A stretch of 64,000 nt of DNA from Erythrobacter litoralis (lineage in GTDB: Bacteria; Pseudomonadota; Alphaproteobacteria; Sphingomonadales; Sphingomonadaceae). Both the position numbers and the translations under genes were made by a program. The notes below the pieces were generated by a model that was given only the letters and a program-made list of their open reading frames with translations, was not told where the DNA came from and made no database searches. The stretch's first letter is position 1; each line of letters opens with the position of its first letter. The stretch lies in contig NZ_CP017057.1 of the NCBI RefSeq assembly GCF_001719165.1, positions 2,418,001-2,482,000 of the forward strand, in the 5' to 3' direction. Shown here in pieces: positions 33,397 to 43,892 of the stretch.

Positions 33397-35025
33397 ATGT
33401 ACGCCTATGACCAATATGACCAGCAGATGGTCGATGCTCGCGTCGCCGAATTCCGCGACCAGGCCCGCCGCCGCCTCGAAGGCAAGCTTACCGAAGACCA
33501 GTTCAAGCCGCTCAGGCTGATGAACGGGCTCTATCTCCAGCTTCACGCCTACATGCTGCGTGTCGCGATCCCCTATGGCACGCTCAATTCGCGCCAGATG
33601 ACGATGCTGGGCGATATCGCGGACAGATACGATCGCGGCTATGGCCACTTCACCACCCGGCAGAACATCCAGTACAACTGGGTGAAGCTGGAGGACGCCG
33701 CCGACATTCTCGCCGATCTTGCGACGGTCGAAATGCATGCGATCCAGACGAGCGGGAACTGCATCCGCAACATCTCCTCGGATCATTTCGCGGGCGCGGC
33801 GCATGACGAGGTCGTGGACCCGCGCCCCTATGCCGAATTGCTGCGCCAATGGTCGAGCTTCCACCCGGAATTCAGCTACCTGCCGCGCAAGTTCAAGATC
33901 TGCGTGATCGCCTCGGAGAAGGACCGCGCGGCGATGCGCCTGCACGATATCGGCATCCGCATCATCGAACGCGATGGCGAGCTCGGCGCGCAATTCTTCG
34001 TCGGCGGGGGCATGGGCCGCACGCCCATGATCGCGCCGATGGTGCGCGATTTCGTGGCCCTCGACCAGCTCGTCACCTATGCCGAGGCCTGCCTTCGGGT
34101 CTACAACCGCTACGGACGGCGCGACAACAAATACAAGGCGCGCATCAAGATCCTCGTCCACGAACTGGGCGCTGAGGAATACACCCGCCAGGTCGAAGAG
34201 GAATTCGCGCATCTCCTCGAACAGGGGGTGGAACCGCCTTTGGCCGAACTGGAGCGCATCCGCACCTTCTTCACCGATCCGCCGTTCGAGGACGGTGCGA
34301 AAAGCGTCGAGCGCTCCGACCCCGATTTCGCCGTCTGGGTCGACCGCAACACGCACCGCCATAAACACGATGCCTATGTCTCTGCCGTCATAAGCCTGAA
34401 GCCCGTCGGCGGCATTCCCGGCGATGCGACCGGCGAGCAGATGCGCCTGATGGCGCGGCTGGCGAAGCAATACAGCTTCGATGAAATCCGCGTCATGCAC
34501 ACGCAGAACGTGGTGCTACCCCATGTCCGGATCGCGGACCTGCCCGCCCTGTGGGCCGAGCTCCACGAAGCCGGCCTCGGCGCGCCCAACATGGACACGA
34601 TCGAGGACATCATCGCCTGCCCCGGGCTCGATTATTGCAGCCTCGCCAATGCCCGCTCGATCCCGCTCGCCCAGCGGATCAGCGAACGCTTCGACAAGTC
34701 CGGCAAGACCGGGAAACTGGGCGAATTGAAGCTCAAGATTTCCGGCTGCATCAATGCCTGCGGTCACCACCACGCGGGCCATATCGGCATTCTCGGCGTC
34801 GATAAGAAGGGCAAGGAAAATTACCAGCTCTCGCTCGGCGGCAGCGAGGCGGAGGATGTCAGCCTCGCCAAGATCACCGGCCCCGGCTTCGACGAGGACG
34901 GCGTGATCGAGGCGGTCGAGAAGGTCACCGACCTCTATCTCGCCCAGCGCACCGAAGGCGAACGCTTCATCGACACCTATCGCCGGCTCGGCATGGAGCC
35001 CTTCAAGGAGGCGCTTTATGGTTGA
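33397..35025 (+). CDS. cysI: Sulfite reductase hemoprotein (nitrite/sulfite reductase family)
   Basis: 542 residues. The four cluster and siroheme cysteines are present: Cys408 and Cys414 in CPGLDYCSLANA, Cys451 and Cys455 in SGCINACGHHHAGHIG. The family repeats are visible, with GHFTTRQNIQYNWVKLED and IQTSGNCIRNISSDHFAGAA in the first half. It reduces sulfite to sulfide with six electrons, using siroheme made with the help of cobA. It sits between DUF2849 and DUF934 genes. A ferredoxin-dependent enzyme is likely since no flavoprotein CysJ gene is nearby. Confidence 0.93.
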   Translation: MYAYDQYDQQMVDARVAEFRDQARRRLEGKLTEDQFKPLRLMNGLYLQLHAYMLRVAIPYGTLNSRQMTMLGDIADRYDRGYGHFTTRQNIQYNWVKLEDAADILADLATVEMHAIQTSGNCIRNISSDHFAGAAHDEVVDPRPYAELLRQWSSFHPEFSYLPRKFKICVIASEKDRAAMRLHDIGIRIIERDGELGAQFFVGGGMGRTPMIAPMVRDFVALDQLVTYAEACLRVYNRYGRRDNKYKARIKILVHELGAEEYTRQVEEEFAHLLEQGVEPPLAELERIRTFFTDPPFEDGAKSVERSDPDFAVWVDRNTHRHKHDAYVSAVISLKPVGGIPGDATGEQMRLMARLAKQYSFDEIRVMHTQNVVLPHVRIADLPALWAELHEAGLGAPNMDTIEDIIACPGLDYCSLANARSIPLAQRISERFDKSGKTGKLGELKLKISGCINACGHHHAGHIGILGVDKKGKENYQLSLGGSEAEDVSLAKITGPGFDEDGVIEAVEKVTDLYLAQRTEGERFIDTYRRLGMEPFKEALYG

Positions 35026-35497
35026 GGCAGGGGATTTCGGCACCAGCCCCGACGACGTGCAGTTCCGCTTCCGCGACGACGAGCCGGTCGATCATGGCAC
35101 GGTCACGGTCGATTCCGCGCTGGAGCAGACCAACGCCAACGCCGTCCGGATCGAGCCCGGCGACGACGCGCGCCTGCTCCTGCCCTTCCTCGACCGGCTG
35201 GCGCTGGTCGAGATCAACTTTCCCGCCTTCACCGACGGGCGCGGCTATTCCGCGGCCCGCATCCTGCGCGAGGCGGGCTATGCGGGCGAACTGCGCGCGG
35301 TGGGCGATGTGCTGATCGACCAGCTTTCTCACATGCGCCGCTGCGGTTTCGACAGCTTCGCACCCGACAAGCGCCTCGACGAGCAGGATGCCAAGCGCGC
35401 CTTCGCGACCTGGGAAAAAGTCTACCAGCACGCTGCCGACACCGCGCTGACGGGCCGCACGACCATTGCCCAGCGCCGCCACGGAGAGGGCGCATGA
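35018..35497 (+). CDS. DUF934 protein of sulfite-reduction operon
   Basis: 159 residues. Motifs LALVEINFPAFTDGRGYSAA, ILREAGYAGELRAVGDVLID and QLSHMRRCGFDSFAPDK are diagnostic of DUF934, a family linked to cysI and cysH in proteobacteria. It overlaps cysI by eight bases and cysH by four, so it is clearly within the operon. Activity is unproven. It is soluble and has one Cys in MRRCGFD. Confidence 0.9.
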   Translation: MVEAGDFGTSPDDVQFRFRDDEPVDHGTVTVDSALEQTNANAVRIEPGDDARLLLPFLDRLALVEINFPAFTDGRGYSAARILREAGYAGELRAVGDVLIDQLSHMRRCGFDSFAPDKRLDEQDAKRAFATWEKVYQHAADTALTGRTTIAQRRHGEGA

Positions 35498-36249
35498 ACG
35501 AGACCCGGAAGATCGACCGGCTCGACGCCGCCCCGCGCTTCACCGAACATGACGCAGTGCGTCTCAACCGGATGTTCCGCGGTGCCTCGACCCGGGAAAT
35601 GCTCGCGGGCGTGATCGAAGGCGACCTTGCCGGCGACCTCGCCGTGGTTTCGAGCTTCGGCGCTGAAAGCGCGGTCCTGCTGCATCTCGTCGCCGATGTG
35701 GACCCGCCCGTGCCGGTCCTCTTTCTCGACACCGGCAAGCATTTCGCAGAGACGCTGGCCTATCGCGACGCGCTCGTCGAACGGCTTGGCCTCAACCTCG
35801 TCGTGCTCAAGCCGGACGAGGCGGAACTTGCCGCCAAGGACGAAAGCGGGCTGCGCTGGTCCTACGATCCCGATGGTTGCTGCGAGATCCGCAAGGTGAA
35901 GCCGCTTGCCCAAGCGCTCGCGCGCTACGATGCCAGCCTGACGGGGCGCAAGGCGTTCCAGTCCTCGACCCGGGCGAACCTGCCGCGTTTCGAGATCGAC
36001 ACTTCGGACACGCAGGGCCGCCTCAAGATCAACCCGCTGATCGACTGGTCGGCCGATGACATCGACGCCTATTTCGAGGCTAACGACCTGCCCCGCCACC
36101 CGCTGGTCGCGCGTGGTTTCCCCTCGATCGGCTGCGAGCCGTGCACCCACAAGGTCGCGCCGGGCGAGGACCCGCGCTCAGGCCGGTGGAAGGGCTGGGA
36201 CAAGACCGAATGCGGCATTCACAGGCCCGGCGAGGAGCCGTTCCTGTAA
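35494..36249 (+). CDS. cysH: Adenylyl-sulfate (APS-type) reductase CysH
   Basis: 251 residues. SSFGAESAVLLHL is the PP-loop; the [4Fe-4S] cysteines expected in the APS reductase type are present: Cys129-Cys130 (DGCCEIRKVKPL) and Cys214, Cys217 (GCEPCTHKV), with Cys240 in the C-terminal ECGIH as the catalytic thiol. The presence of this cluster indicates reduction of adenylyl sulfate rather than PAPS. It produces the sulfite used by the upstream cysI product. Translation is coupled to DUF934 by ATGA. Confidence 0.93.
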   Translation: MNETRKIDRLDAAPRFTEHDAVRLNRMFRGASTREMLAGVIEGDLAGDLAVVSSFGAESAVLLHLVADVDPPVPVLFLDTGKHFAETLAYRDALVERLGLNLVVLKPDEAELAAKDESGLRWSYDPDGCCEIRKVKPLAQALARYDASLTGRKAFQSSTRANLPRFEIDTSDTQGRLKINPLIDWSADDIDAYFEANDLPRHPLVARGFPSIGCEPCTHKVAPGEDPRSGRWKGWDKTECGIHRPGEEPFL

Positions 36250-36287
36250 AGCGTTGTGTTACCTCGCGCGGGCGTTAGGCTTGCCCG

Positions 36288-36869
36288 ATGATCGAAGCAC
36301 TTCTTCTCGCCGCCGCGCAGCCGGATCCCTCTCCGCAGCCCGATTGCTCCTACGATCTCGAGGCGATGCTCGCGCTCTCCCGAAAGGAATTCGACCAGAC
36401 CCTGCCCGACGGCGGCTGGCGCGCGCTCTACGAACGCGGCTGCTATGTCGAAGCCGCGGAACTGATCCGCGCATGGCGTCACGAAAAGCGCGACCATGCG
36501 AGCATCCTCTACACCCACGAAGGCCAGATGCGCGCCTATGCCGGGCAGACCGAGCAGGCCATCGCGCTCCTTCGGCTGACCTACAAGCCGGTGGACGAAG
36601 ACGCGAATTTCGGCTGGAATCACTACATGGACGGGACGATCGCCTTCCTCGAAGGCGACCGCGCCGCGTTCGACCGGGCCAAGGCGCGGCTCGAAGGGAT
36701 CGGCGGAAGCCCCGCAGGCATGGTCTATGGCGACGGCAGGCCGGCGACCGACTTCAAGTGGCCGCCCAACCTGCACGTGCTCGAAGCCTTCGAGCGGTGC
36801 TGGGGCAAGAGCTATGCCGATGTCTACTCGGCCCCTGCCTGTTTCGCAGAGGACGGGGAGGACAGCTAG
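36288..36869 (+). CDS. Hypothetical TPR-like protein
   Basis: 193 residues, mostly helical. The first 12 residues are hydrophobic (MIEALLLAAAQP), possibly a weak export signal. The middle shows TPR-like helix pairs: YERGCYVEAAELIRAWRHEK and EGQMRAYAGQTEQAIALLRL, then MDGTIAFLEGDRAAFDRAK. No catalytic motif is visible. Its stop codon and that of the opposite epimerase gene share CTAG, so the two genes converge with overlapping stops. Conserved family unknown to me. Confidence 0.75.
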   Translation: MIEALLLAAAQPDPSPQPDCSYDLEAMLALSRKEFDQTLPDGGWRALYERGCYVEAAELIRAWRHEKRDHASILYTHEGQMRAYAGQTEQAIALLRLTYKPVDEDANFGWNHYMDGTIAFLEGDRAAFDRAKARLEGIGGSPAGMVYGDGRPATDFKWPPNLHVLEAFERCWGKSYADVYSAPACFAEDGEDS

Positions 36870-37774
36870 AGCCAGCCCTGCTTGCGATACCACTCCGCCG
36901 TAGCCTTCAGCCCTTCCTCGCCGCCAATGCGCGGTTCCCAGATCTCGCGCGGCACGCGCCGGTCGGAGCGCGCGACCCAGTTGGGATGCGCCATGTAGCC
37001 CACCCGGTCGGCGGTCAGCTTCGCCCCGTCCCCGCGCAGCATCCGGTCCGCGCGCGCGGCCATGTCGAGCACGGTGCGCGGCAGGTGCGGCGCGAAGACC
37101 GACCGGCGACCCACCGCGCGCCCGATCGCCTGCGCGAGCTCCTTGTGCGCCCACCCGCCTTCGCGCCCGTCGTCGGGTTCGTAGATCGCCTTCGCGCCCT
37201 TGTCCCCGGCGAGCGCGACCAGCAGGCAGGCGAGGTCGGCCACGTGGATGATCGAGGTCGCGCCGCCCGGCGGCAGCGGGACCACACCCAGCTTTGCCGA
37301 TCGGAACAGTTCGAACATGTCCGCATCGCGCGGGCCGTAGACGGCAGGCGGACGAACGATGGTCCAGTCAAGGCCACTCGCTTCCACCAATGCCTCGGCG
37401 CGTGCCTTCGACGCGCCATAGGCGGACAGCTTCGGCTCGCGCGCGGAAAGCGAGGAGACGAAGACGAACCGTCTTGCGCCCGCCCGTTTCGCGGCGCCGA
37501 TCATGGTAGAAGTGCCGACGGCGTTGGCGGCCTCGAACTCGGCCGGGTCCGGCGTGTTCGTCAGCCCGGCGACATGGATCACCGCGTCGGCACCCTCGCA
37601 CAGACCGGCCAGCGCCTCGGGATCGGACAGCGTGCCGGCGATCCATTCGACGCCTGCGCGCGGGCCCTGCTCCCGCCGGGTCAGCGCCCGCACGGAGCGG
37701 CCCTTTGCCAGCGCCTCGTCCAGCACCGCAGAACCGACGAAGCCGGTCGCCCCGGTGAGCGCGAGCGCCTTCAC
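36866..37774 (-). CDS. NAD(P)-dependent epimerase/dehydrogenase-like SDR
   Basis: 302 residues from a GTG start that overlaps the proB stop (GTGA). [20 protein letters not shown] is the nucleotide-binding Rossmann loop of extended or atypical SDRs. Catalytic-type residues Ser in FVSSLSAREP and Tyr-Lys in YGASKARAEALV are present. FVFVSSLSA followed by IVRPPAVYGPRD is typical for sugar epimerases and complex-I NDUFA9-like proteins. The substrate cannot be given. It is the last gene of an obgE-proB-SDR unit. Confidence 0.85.
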   Translation of the reverse strand: MKALALTGATGFVGSAVLDEALAKGRSVRALTRREQGPRAGVEWIAGTLSDPEALAGLCEGADAVIHVAGLTNTPDPAEFEAANAVGTSTMIGAAKRAGARRFVFVSSLSAREPKLSAYGASKARAEALVEASGLDWTIVRPPAVYGPRDADMFELFRSAKLGVVPLPPGGATSIIHVADLACLLVALAGDKGAKAIYEPDDGREGGWAHKELAQAIGRAVGRRSVFAPHLPRTVLDMAARADRMLRGDGAKLTADRVGYMAHPNWVARSDRRVPREIWEPRIGGEEGLKATAEWYRKQGWL

Positions 37775-38919
37775 GCGCGCACCATGTGGTCGCGGTGCAC
37801 CACTGCCGCGCGCGGGGCGTAGCCAAGGCGTGCCTCCTGCTCGCTCGCACGCAGCCCAGCGATCGCGCGGCATTCCTCGGCCGAATATTCGACAAGGCCC
37901 TGCCCCAGCCGCTCGCCCTTGGGACCGTGCAGGCTGACGAGCGCGCCGCGCTGGAAATCGCCCGCGACCTCGGTCAGCCCAGCTGCCAGCAGGCTTGCCC
38001 CTTCGCCGAGCGCCTTCACGCAGCCATCGTCCACCGTCAGCACGCCTTCGGGCGCGATCCGCCCGCCGAGCCATGCCTTGCGGGCGTTGTCGGAGCGAAC
38101 CGGAAGGAAGATCGTCCCGCGCCCGCTCCCGCGCAGGCGGGCAAGCGGCGCATCGCCCCGCCCGTCCGCAATGCCGAGCGCGATGCCTGCCCGCTCGGCG
38201 ATGCGCGCGGCCTGCAATTTGGCGAGCATCCCGCCCGAGCCCAGCCCCGAACCCGAGCCGCCATCCGCCATCGCGATCACCTCAGGCGTCACGCCCTCGA
38301 CCCGCTCGACCAGCTTCGCGCCCTCTTCGGACGGCGGACGGTCGTAGAGCCCGTCGACATCGCTCAGCAGCAGCACGCCGTCGGCCCCCGCAGCCTGCGC
38401 CACGCGCGCGGCGAGCCGGTCATTGTCGCCGAACCGGATTTCCTCGGTCGCCACGCTGTCATTCTCGTTCACGACCGGGACCGCGCCCTTGCCAAGCAGC
38501 ATATCGATCGTCGCCGCCGCATTGAGATAGCGCCGCCGGTCCTCCAGATCGCCGAGGGTGACCAGCATCTGTGCCGCGATGATCCCGTGTGCCTCGAACA
38601 CGCCCGCCCACAGCTGCGCCAGCGCGACCTGCCCGACCGACGCCGCCCCTTGCGCCTCGGCAAGGTTAGCGCGCCCGCCTCCGGAAAGCCCCAGCCGCGC
38701 CGCGCCCAGCGCGATCGCGCCCGAACTGACGACGATCACCTGCGTGCCGCCTTCGCGCAGGGCCGCAAGATCGTCCGCCAGGGTTTCGAGCCATGACCTG
38801 CGGGGCGCCCCGTTCTCGACCAGCAGGGCAGAGCCGATCTTGACCACCAGCCGACCGCATCGCGCCGGATCGAGGAGGTCCGCGAGGGTCATGTCGGTGC
38901 GGTTCAGATCGGCGACCAC
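37771..38919 (-). CDS. proB: Glutamate 5-kinase ProB
   Basis: 382 residues with the kinase domain ([72 protein letters not shown]) and a C-terminal PUA domain (about 285-360). GTG at 38919 is preferred because GGAG precedes it by eight bases; ATG at 38892 is the alternative. It phosphorylates glutamate, the first step of proline synthesis. It overlaps obgE by 16 bases, the conserved obgE-proB neighbourhood. proC lies elsewhere in this window (42.4 kb). Confidence 0.95.
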   Translation of the reverse strand: MVADLNRTDMTLADLLDPARCGRLVVKIGSALLVENGAPRRSWLETLADDLAALREGGTQVIVVSSGAIALGAARLGLSGGGRANLAEAQGAASVGQVALAQLWAGVFEAHGIIAAQMLVTLGDLEDRRRYLNAAATIDMLLGKGAVPVVNENDSVATEEIRFGDNDRLAARVAQAAGADGVLLLSDVDGLYDRPPSEEGAKLVERVEGVTPEVIAMADGGSGSGLGSGGMLAKLQAARIAERAGIALGIADGRGDAPLARLRGSGRGTIFLPVRSDNARKAWLGGRIAPEGVLTVDDGCVKALGEGASLLAAGLTEVAGDFQRGALVSLHGPKGERLGQGLVEYSAEECRAIAGLRASEQEARLGYAPRAAVVHRDHMVRA

Positions 38920-39986
38920 TCGTCCGGCTCCTCGCCGTCCCCGTCGTCCACTTCGGCGGCCTTGGTCTCTGTCGAGGTCCGCGTGGGGAGATAGGACAGG
39001 ACCGCATCGAGCAGTTTCCCGATCCCCTCTCCGGTCGCCCCGGAGACCGCGAAGACTTTCTCGGCACCCGCTTCGAGCAGTTCGTCGGTGAAACCCGCGA
39101 CCAGTTCCTCATCGGCAAGGTCGAGCTTGTTGAGAGCGACGAGGCGCGGCTTGTCGGCAAGGCCCGCGTGTTCCTTCGCGCCGTAGGCTTCGAGCTCTTC
39201 CTCGACCACGCGCATGGCGCTGGCCGGGTCCTGTTCGCCCGTGCCCGAAATGTCGATCAGGTGGATGAGCACGCGGCAGCGCTCGATATGGCCGAGGAAA
39301 CGATCGCCGATCCCCGCTCCGTCGGCGGCGCCCTCGATCAGGCCGGGAATGTCGGCAAGCACGAATTCGCGGCCCTTGTGGCGCACCACGCCCAGTTTCG
39401 GCACGAGCGTCGTGAAGGCGTAGTCGCCGACCTTGGCGCGCGCGTTCGACACCGCATTGATGAAGGTGGACTTGCCCGCATTGGGAAGCCCGACAAGGCC
39501 CACATCGGCGAGCAATTTGAGCCTGAGCCAGACCCACATCTCCTCGCCCGGAATGCCCGGCTGGTGCTGGCGCGGAGCGCGGTTGGTCGCGGTCTTGTAG
39601 GAGGCATTGCCGCGCCCGCCCATCCCGCCTTCGAGCAGGGTCAGGCGCTGGCCGATTTCGGTGAAGTCGGCGAGCACTTCCTCCTTGTCTTCGGACAGGA
39701 TCTGGGTGCCGACCGGGACCTTGATGACGAGCGGCTTGGCGCTCGCGCCGGTGCGGTTGCGGCCCATGCCGTGCCCGCCGCGCGCGGCCTTGAAATGCTG
39801 CGAATAGCGAAAGTCGATGAGCGTGTTGAGCCCGGGCACGGCTTCGAACATGATGTCCCCGCCGCGCCCGCCATTGCCGCCATCGGGCCCGCCATATTCG
39901 ACATAGGCCTCGCGCCGGAAACTGACCGCGCCCGGGCCGCCTGCGCCCGATTTGAGATAGATCTTGGCCTGGTCGAGGAAATGCAT
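38904..39986 (-). CDS. obgE: Obg/CgtA GTPase
   Basis: 360 residues. The N-terminal Obg fold is glycine-rich ([38 protein letters not shown]). The GTPase domain shows G1 [10 protein letters not shown]2/G3 with [16 protein letters not shown], and G4 NKLDL. A short acidic C-terminal tail follows. The protein acts in 50S ribosome assembly and stress. A tRNA-Ala gene lies on the same strand about 100 bases upstream, and proB overlaps at the end. Confidence 0.96.
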   Translation of the reverse strand: MHFLDQAKIYLKSGAGGPGAVSFRREAYVEYGGPDGGNGGRGGDIMFEAVPGLNTLIDFRYSQHFKAARGGHGMGRNRTGASAKPLVIKVPVGTQILSEDKEEVLADFTEIGQRLTLLEGGMGGRGNASYKTATNRAPRQHQPGIPGEEMWVWLRLKLLADVGLVGLPNAGKSTFINAVSNARAKVGDYAFTTLVPKLGVVRHKGREFVLADIPGLIEGAADGAGIGDRFLGHIERCRVLIHLIDISGTGEQDPASAMRVVEEELEAYGAKEHAGLADKPRLVALNKLDLADEELVAGFTDELLEAGAEKVFAVSGATGEGIGKLLDAVLSYLPTRTSTETKAAEVDDGDGEEPDEWSPI

Positions 39987-40088
39987 GGGCTTTCACCTAT
40001 GGCCTTGCGCGGGGAAAAGCGATTCCTGTTTTCTCCGCTCCGGACGGGCGCGGGATCGCTCGGGAAAGGGGAAAGCCCGAAAGGCACC

Positions 40089-40164
<76 letters not shown>

Positions 40165-40310
40165 GTTCAGGTGCTTGGCAGGGGGCGCCTGGCGCTCCCG
40201 GCTGCGGGCAGGCGCGCGCATTAGCGTGAAGGCATCGGGCTTGCAACGCCAATCTTTCGCCCGCTCTGCGGCCCTGGTCCGGGGAGGCGTTCAGGCGCCT
40301 CTCGCCCGGG

Positions 40311-41345
<1,035 letters not shown>

Positions 41346-41419
41346 GCCTGTCCCATGCCAGACCCAGCCTTGCGCTGGCCTTAAGCGTCACCCTTTTAAT
41401 TCGCTGAGGGAACAAAGCA

Positions 41420-41453
41420 AACGCCCGGACCCTCGAAAAAGGATCCGGGCGTT
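41420..41453 (-). terminator. Rho-independent terminator after the Bax-inhibitor-1 gene
   Basis: AACGCCCGGA (41420-41429) pairs perfectly with TCCGGGCGTT (41444-41453), a ten-bp stem around a 14-base loop. On the minus strand it is followed by TTGCTTTGTT, a T-rich tail. It lies 55 bases after the end of the minus-strand Bax-inhibitor-1 gene, so it should end that transcript. Confidence 0.7.
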
Positions 41454-41507
41454 CCGGATTTCACCAGTCCTGTCGCCAGGCGGCCCGCCCGGGGGCGGAT
41501 ATGCGTC

Positions 41508-42248
41508 CTATTCGCGATTGCCGAGCAGGTTGAGCAGGAACATGAACATGTTCACGAAGTCGAGATAGAGGCTGGTGGCGCCCATGATGACCGCCTTGCC
41601 CGCCATCTGCGTCCCGCGCACATACTGGTATTCGTTCTTCAGTCGCTGCGTGTCCCAGGCGGTAAGCCCGGCAAAGATCAGCACGCCGAGCACGCTGATG
41701 ACGAGCGCGAGCGCACCCGACTGCAGGAAGAAGTTGAGCAGCATCGCGATCAGCAGGCCGACCACACCCATCACGAGGAAGGTGCCGAAGCCCGACAGGT
41801 CCTTCTTCGTCGTGTAGCCCCACAGCGACAGCCCCGCGAAGGCACCGGCGGTCGCGAAAAAGGTCAGCGCGATCGATTCGTCGGTGAAACGCAGGAAGAT
41901 CGTCGACATCGACAGCCCCATCACGGTCGCGAACGACCAGAACACGATCTGCAGAGTCGACTGGCTCATCTTGTGGAGGCCAAAGCTCATCGCGAGGATG
42001 AACCCGAGCGGCGCGAGCGCGATCACGAACCACAGCCCGCTGTTCGCGAGCGCGAGGGTGATCCCGCTTTCGGCGGCGAGCAGCGCGACGATGCCGGTCA
42101 GCAGCACGCCGGAGGCCATGTAGTTGTAAATCGAGAGCATGTGCTTGCGCAGGCCCTCGTCATAGGTCGCGCGGCCCTGGACGTCCCCGCCCGCGCGCGG
42201 TACCGAGCCGAAGCGGCTTTCGGTGCGTTCGTTCTTCCAATCAGCCAT
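41508..42248 (-). CDS. Bax inhibitor-1/YccA family membrane protein
   Basis: 246 residues with seven hydrophobic segments after a polar N-terminal 30 residues (MADWKNERTESRFGSVPRAG). Family features: MLSIYNYMASGVLLTGIVAL in TM1, WFVIALAPLGFILAMSFGLH, FFATAGAFAGLSLWGYTTKKD and WDTQRLKNEYQ late in the sequence, followed by the final helix ALIMG-like IMGATSLYLDFVNMFMFLLN. TMBIM/BI-1 proteins are pH-dependent calcium leak channels or modulate FtsH. It is monocistronic with a terminator downstream. Confidence 0.93.
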   Translation of the reverse strand: MADWKNERTESRFGSVPRAGGDVQGRATYDEGLRKHMLSIYNYMASGVLLTGIVALLAAESGITLALANSGLWFVIALAPLGFILAMSFGLHKMSQSTLQIVFWSFATVMGLSMSTIFLRFTDESIALTFFATAGAFAGLSLWGYTTKKDLSGFGTFLVMGVVGLLIAMLLNFFLQSGALALVISVLGVLIFAGLTAWDTQRLKNEYQYVRGTQMAGKAVIMGATSLYLDFVNMFMFLLNLLGNRE

Positions 42249-42412
42249 CGTGGAACCCTTGTCTCCAAATGCGGCGCGGATTTTGCAGCCCGCGCCTTGT
42301 GATCCGCAATATCGGGTGTTTGCCCCGGCTTTTCAAGCGAAACCGGCGCGCGATACCTGCCGGTCATTAACCTTGACTTGCCCGCAGGTGAACGCCGAGG
42401 GGGCGGCGGCGC

Positions 42413-43216
42413 CTAGCCGATTTCGCGCGCCAGCGCCGCGCCCTTGTCGGCCGTCGCGCGCAGGGTCACCGTGAGCAGGCGGCGCAGTGCGTCGCCTTGA
42501 TCGAGCACGTCCATCCCCTCGCGCGTCATCCCGCCCGGGCTCGCGACGCGCTCGGCAAGCTCTCCGGGTGCGAGATCGGAGGCCGCGGCAAGGCTCGCCG
42601 CGCCGTCGACCATGACGGTTGCGAGCCGGGTCGCCTCGTCCGCGTCGAGCCCGAGATCGGCCGCCGCGCCCGCCAGCGCGTCGATGAAGCGATAGACGAA
42701 GGCCGGGCCCGACCCGGCGAGCGCGGTGACGAGGTCGAAGCGCGTCTCGTCCGCCTGCCACACCGCGAAGCCGAGCGCATCATAGAGCAGCCGCACCTGC
42801 TCGCGCTCCGCTTCGCCCAGCCCCCGTTCGGCCAGGATAACCGGAGACCTGCCGATCCGCGAGGCGAGATTGGGCATGACCCGGACATGCGCGCGCGCAT
42901 CGGGAAAGGCGGCGGCGATCTGCGCGAGCGTAATCCCGCCAAGCAGTGAATGGACCGCGACCTGCGGCCCGGCAAGCGGCTGAAACGTCGGGGCGAGCGC
43001 GCGCAATTGCTGCGGTTTGAAGCCGAGCAGGACCGCGTCGTGGCCCGCCTCGGCGGCCTGTTCGGGCGTGCGATGCAGGCGCACCCCATCGGGCGTCCCG
43101 GAAAGCGCGGGATCGAGCACCGCAAACCGGCCCGCATCCTCACCCGCTCGCAGCCAGCCGGCGAGCATCGCGCCCGCCATGTTGCCGCAGCCGATCAGCA
43201 GGAGCCGCGATGCCAC
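42413..43216 (-). CDS. proC: Pyrroline-5-carboxylate reductase ProC
   Basis: 267 residues. The N-terminal dinucleotide fold (LLIGCGNMAGAMLAGWLRAG) and the C-terminal dimerisation domain signature (LVTALAGSGPAFVYRFIDAL, then GASLAAASDLAPGELAERVASPGGMTREGM) fit ProC. It performs the last step of proline synthesis, reducing pyrroline-5-carboxylate with NAD(P)H. It lies nine bases from the YbjN-like gene in the same direction, so they likely share a transcript. Confidence 0.94.
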   Translation of the reverse strand: MASRLLLIGCGNMAGAMLAGWLRAGEDAGRFAVLDPALSGTPDGVRLHRTPEQAAEAGHDAVLLGFKPQQLRALAPTFQPLAGPQVAVHSLLGGITLAQIAAAFPDARAHVRVMPNLASRIGRSPVILAERGLGEAEREQVRLLYDALGFAVWQADETRFDLVTALAGSGPAFVYRFIDALAGAAADLGLDADEATRLATVMVDGAASLAAASDLAPGELAERVASPGGMTREGMDVLDQGDALRRLLTVTLRATADKGAALAREIG

Positions 43217-43225
43217 GGGCTGCGC

Positions 43226-43735
43226 CTAGGCCTCGCCCGCCGCATCGACCAGCGCCGCATCGAGCGCCTCGCGCGGGTTCCTGTCGCCCCACAGGACGAA
43301 CTGGAAGGCGGGGTAGAATCGGTCGCATTCGTCGACCGCGCTTTCCACCAGCGCCTGCGCCTGGTCGAGCGAGAGCATCCCGTCATCGCCCAGCAGCGCG
43401 CCATGGCGGTAAAGCAGCATGTCACCGTTCGACCAGATGTCGAAATGACCGAGCCACATCTGTTCGTTGACGAGGCTGAGAAGTTCATAGGCCGCCCCGC
43501 GCTTCTCGCGGCTGACGCGGATGTCGGGCAGGCAGAGGAATTGCAGGACATTGTCCGACCCGCGCCAGATCGCGCGCAGCTGATACTTCGCCCAGGCGCC
43601 CGCGATCTCCCCAGTCATCTCGTCGTCGGAGATCATTTCGCACGGCCAGCCGCGCGCCTCGAACAAGGCGGCAAGCATGTCGAGCGGGGCGGCATCGTCG
43701 CGGTCGGCGAAGGCGTGGTCGCGGCGCGGCATCAT
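43226..43735 (-). CDS. YbjN-domain protein
   Basis: 169 residues; the start is the first of two ATGs after CATTCGAGG, because the longer frame beyond it is a shadow of the opposite gene. YbjN-like features: LDMLAALFEARGWPCEMISD with GEIAGAWAKYQLRAIW, LQFLCLPDIRVSREKRGAAY and LLYRHGALLGDDGMLSLDQA. The fold is that of type III secretion chaperones; role in regulation or stress is not established. It sits upstream of proC, likely cotranscribed. Confidence 0.85.
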   Translation of the reverse strand: MMPRRDHAFADRDDAAPLDMLAALFEARGWPCEMISDDEMTGEIAGAWAKYQLRAIWRGSDNVLQFLCLPDIRVSREKRGAAYELLSLVNEQMWLGHFDIWSNGDMLLYRHGALLGDDGMLSLDQAQALVESAVDECDRFYPAFQFVLWGDRNPREALDAALVDAAGEA

Positions 43736-43892
43736 GCGCGGGACCTCGAATGGGGGAGTCGGATCTGCATCGGAAGAAGGAATGCACACGTGCCCCCGGC
43801 CTTGGCAACGCCGGTTGACGCGGTGCTTGGGGAGAAGCGGAGTTGGCTGTTCAAAGCCTGTGCAAAGAAAGCCGGGGAGAGCGCGGCGCCCC

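Noticed and set aside
36056..37822. 588-codon plus-strand frame spanning cysH end, hypothetical and SDR genes
   Set aside because: It crosses three better-supported genes in other frames and is Arg-rich low-complexity.
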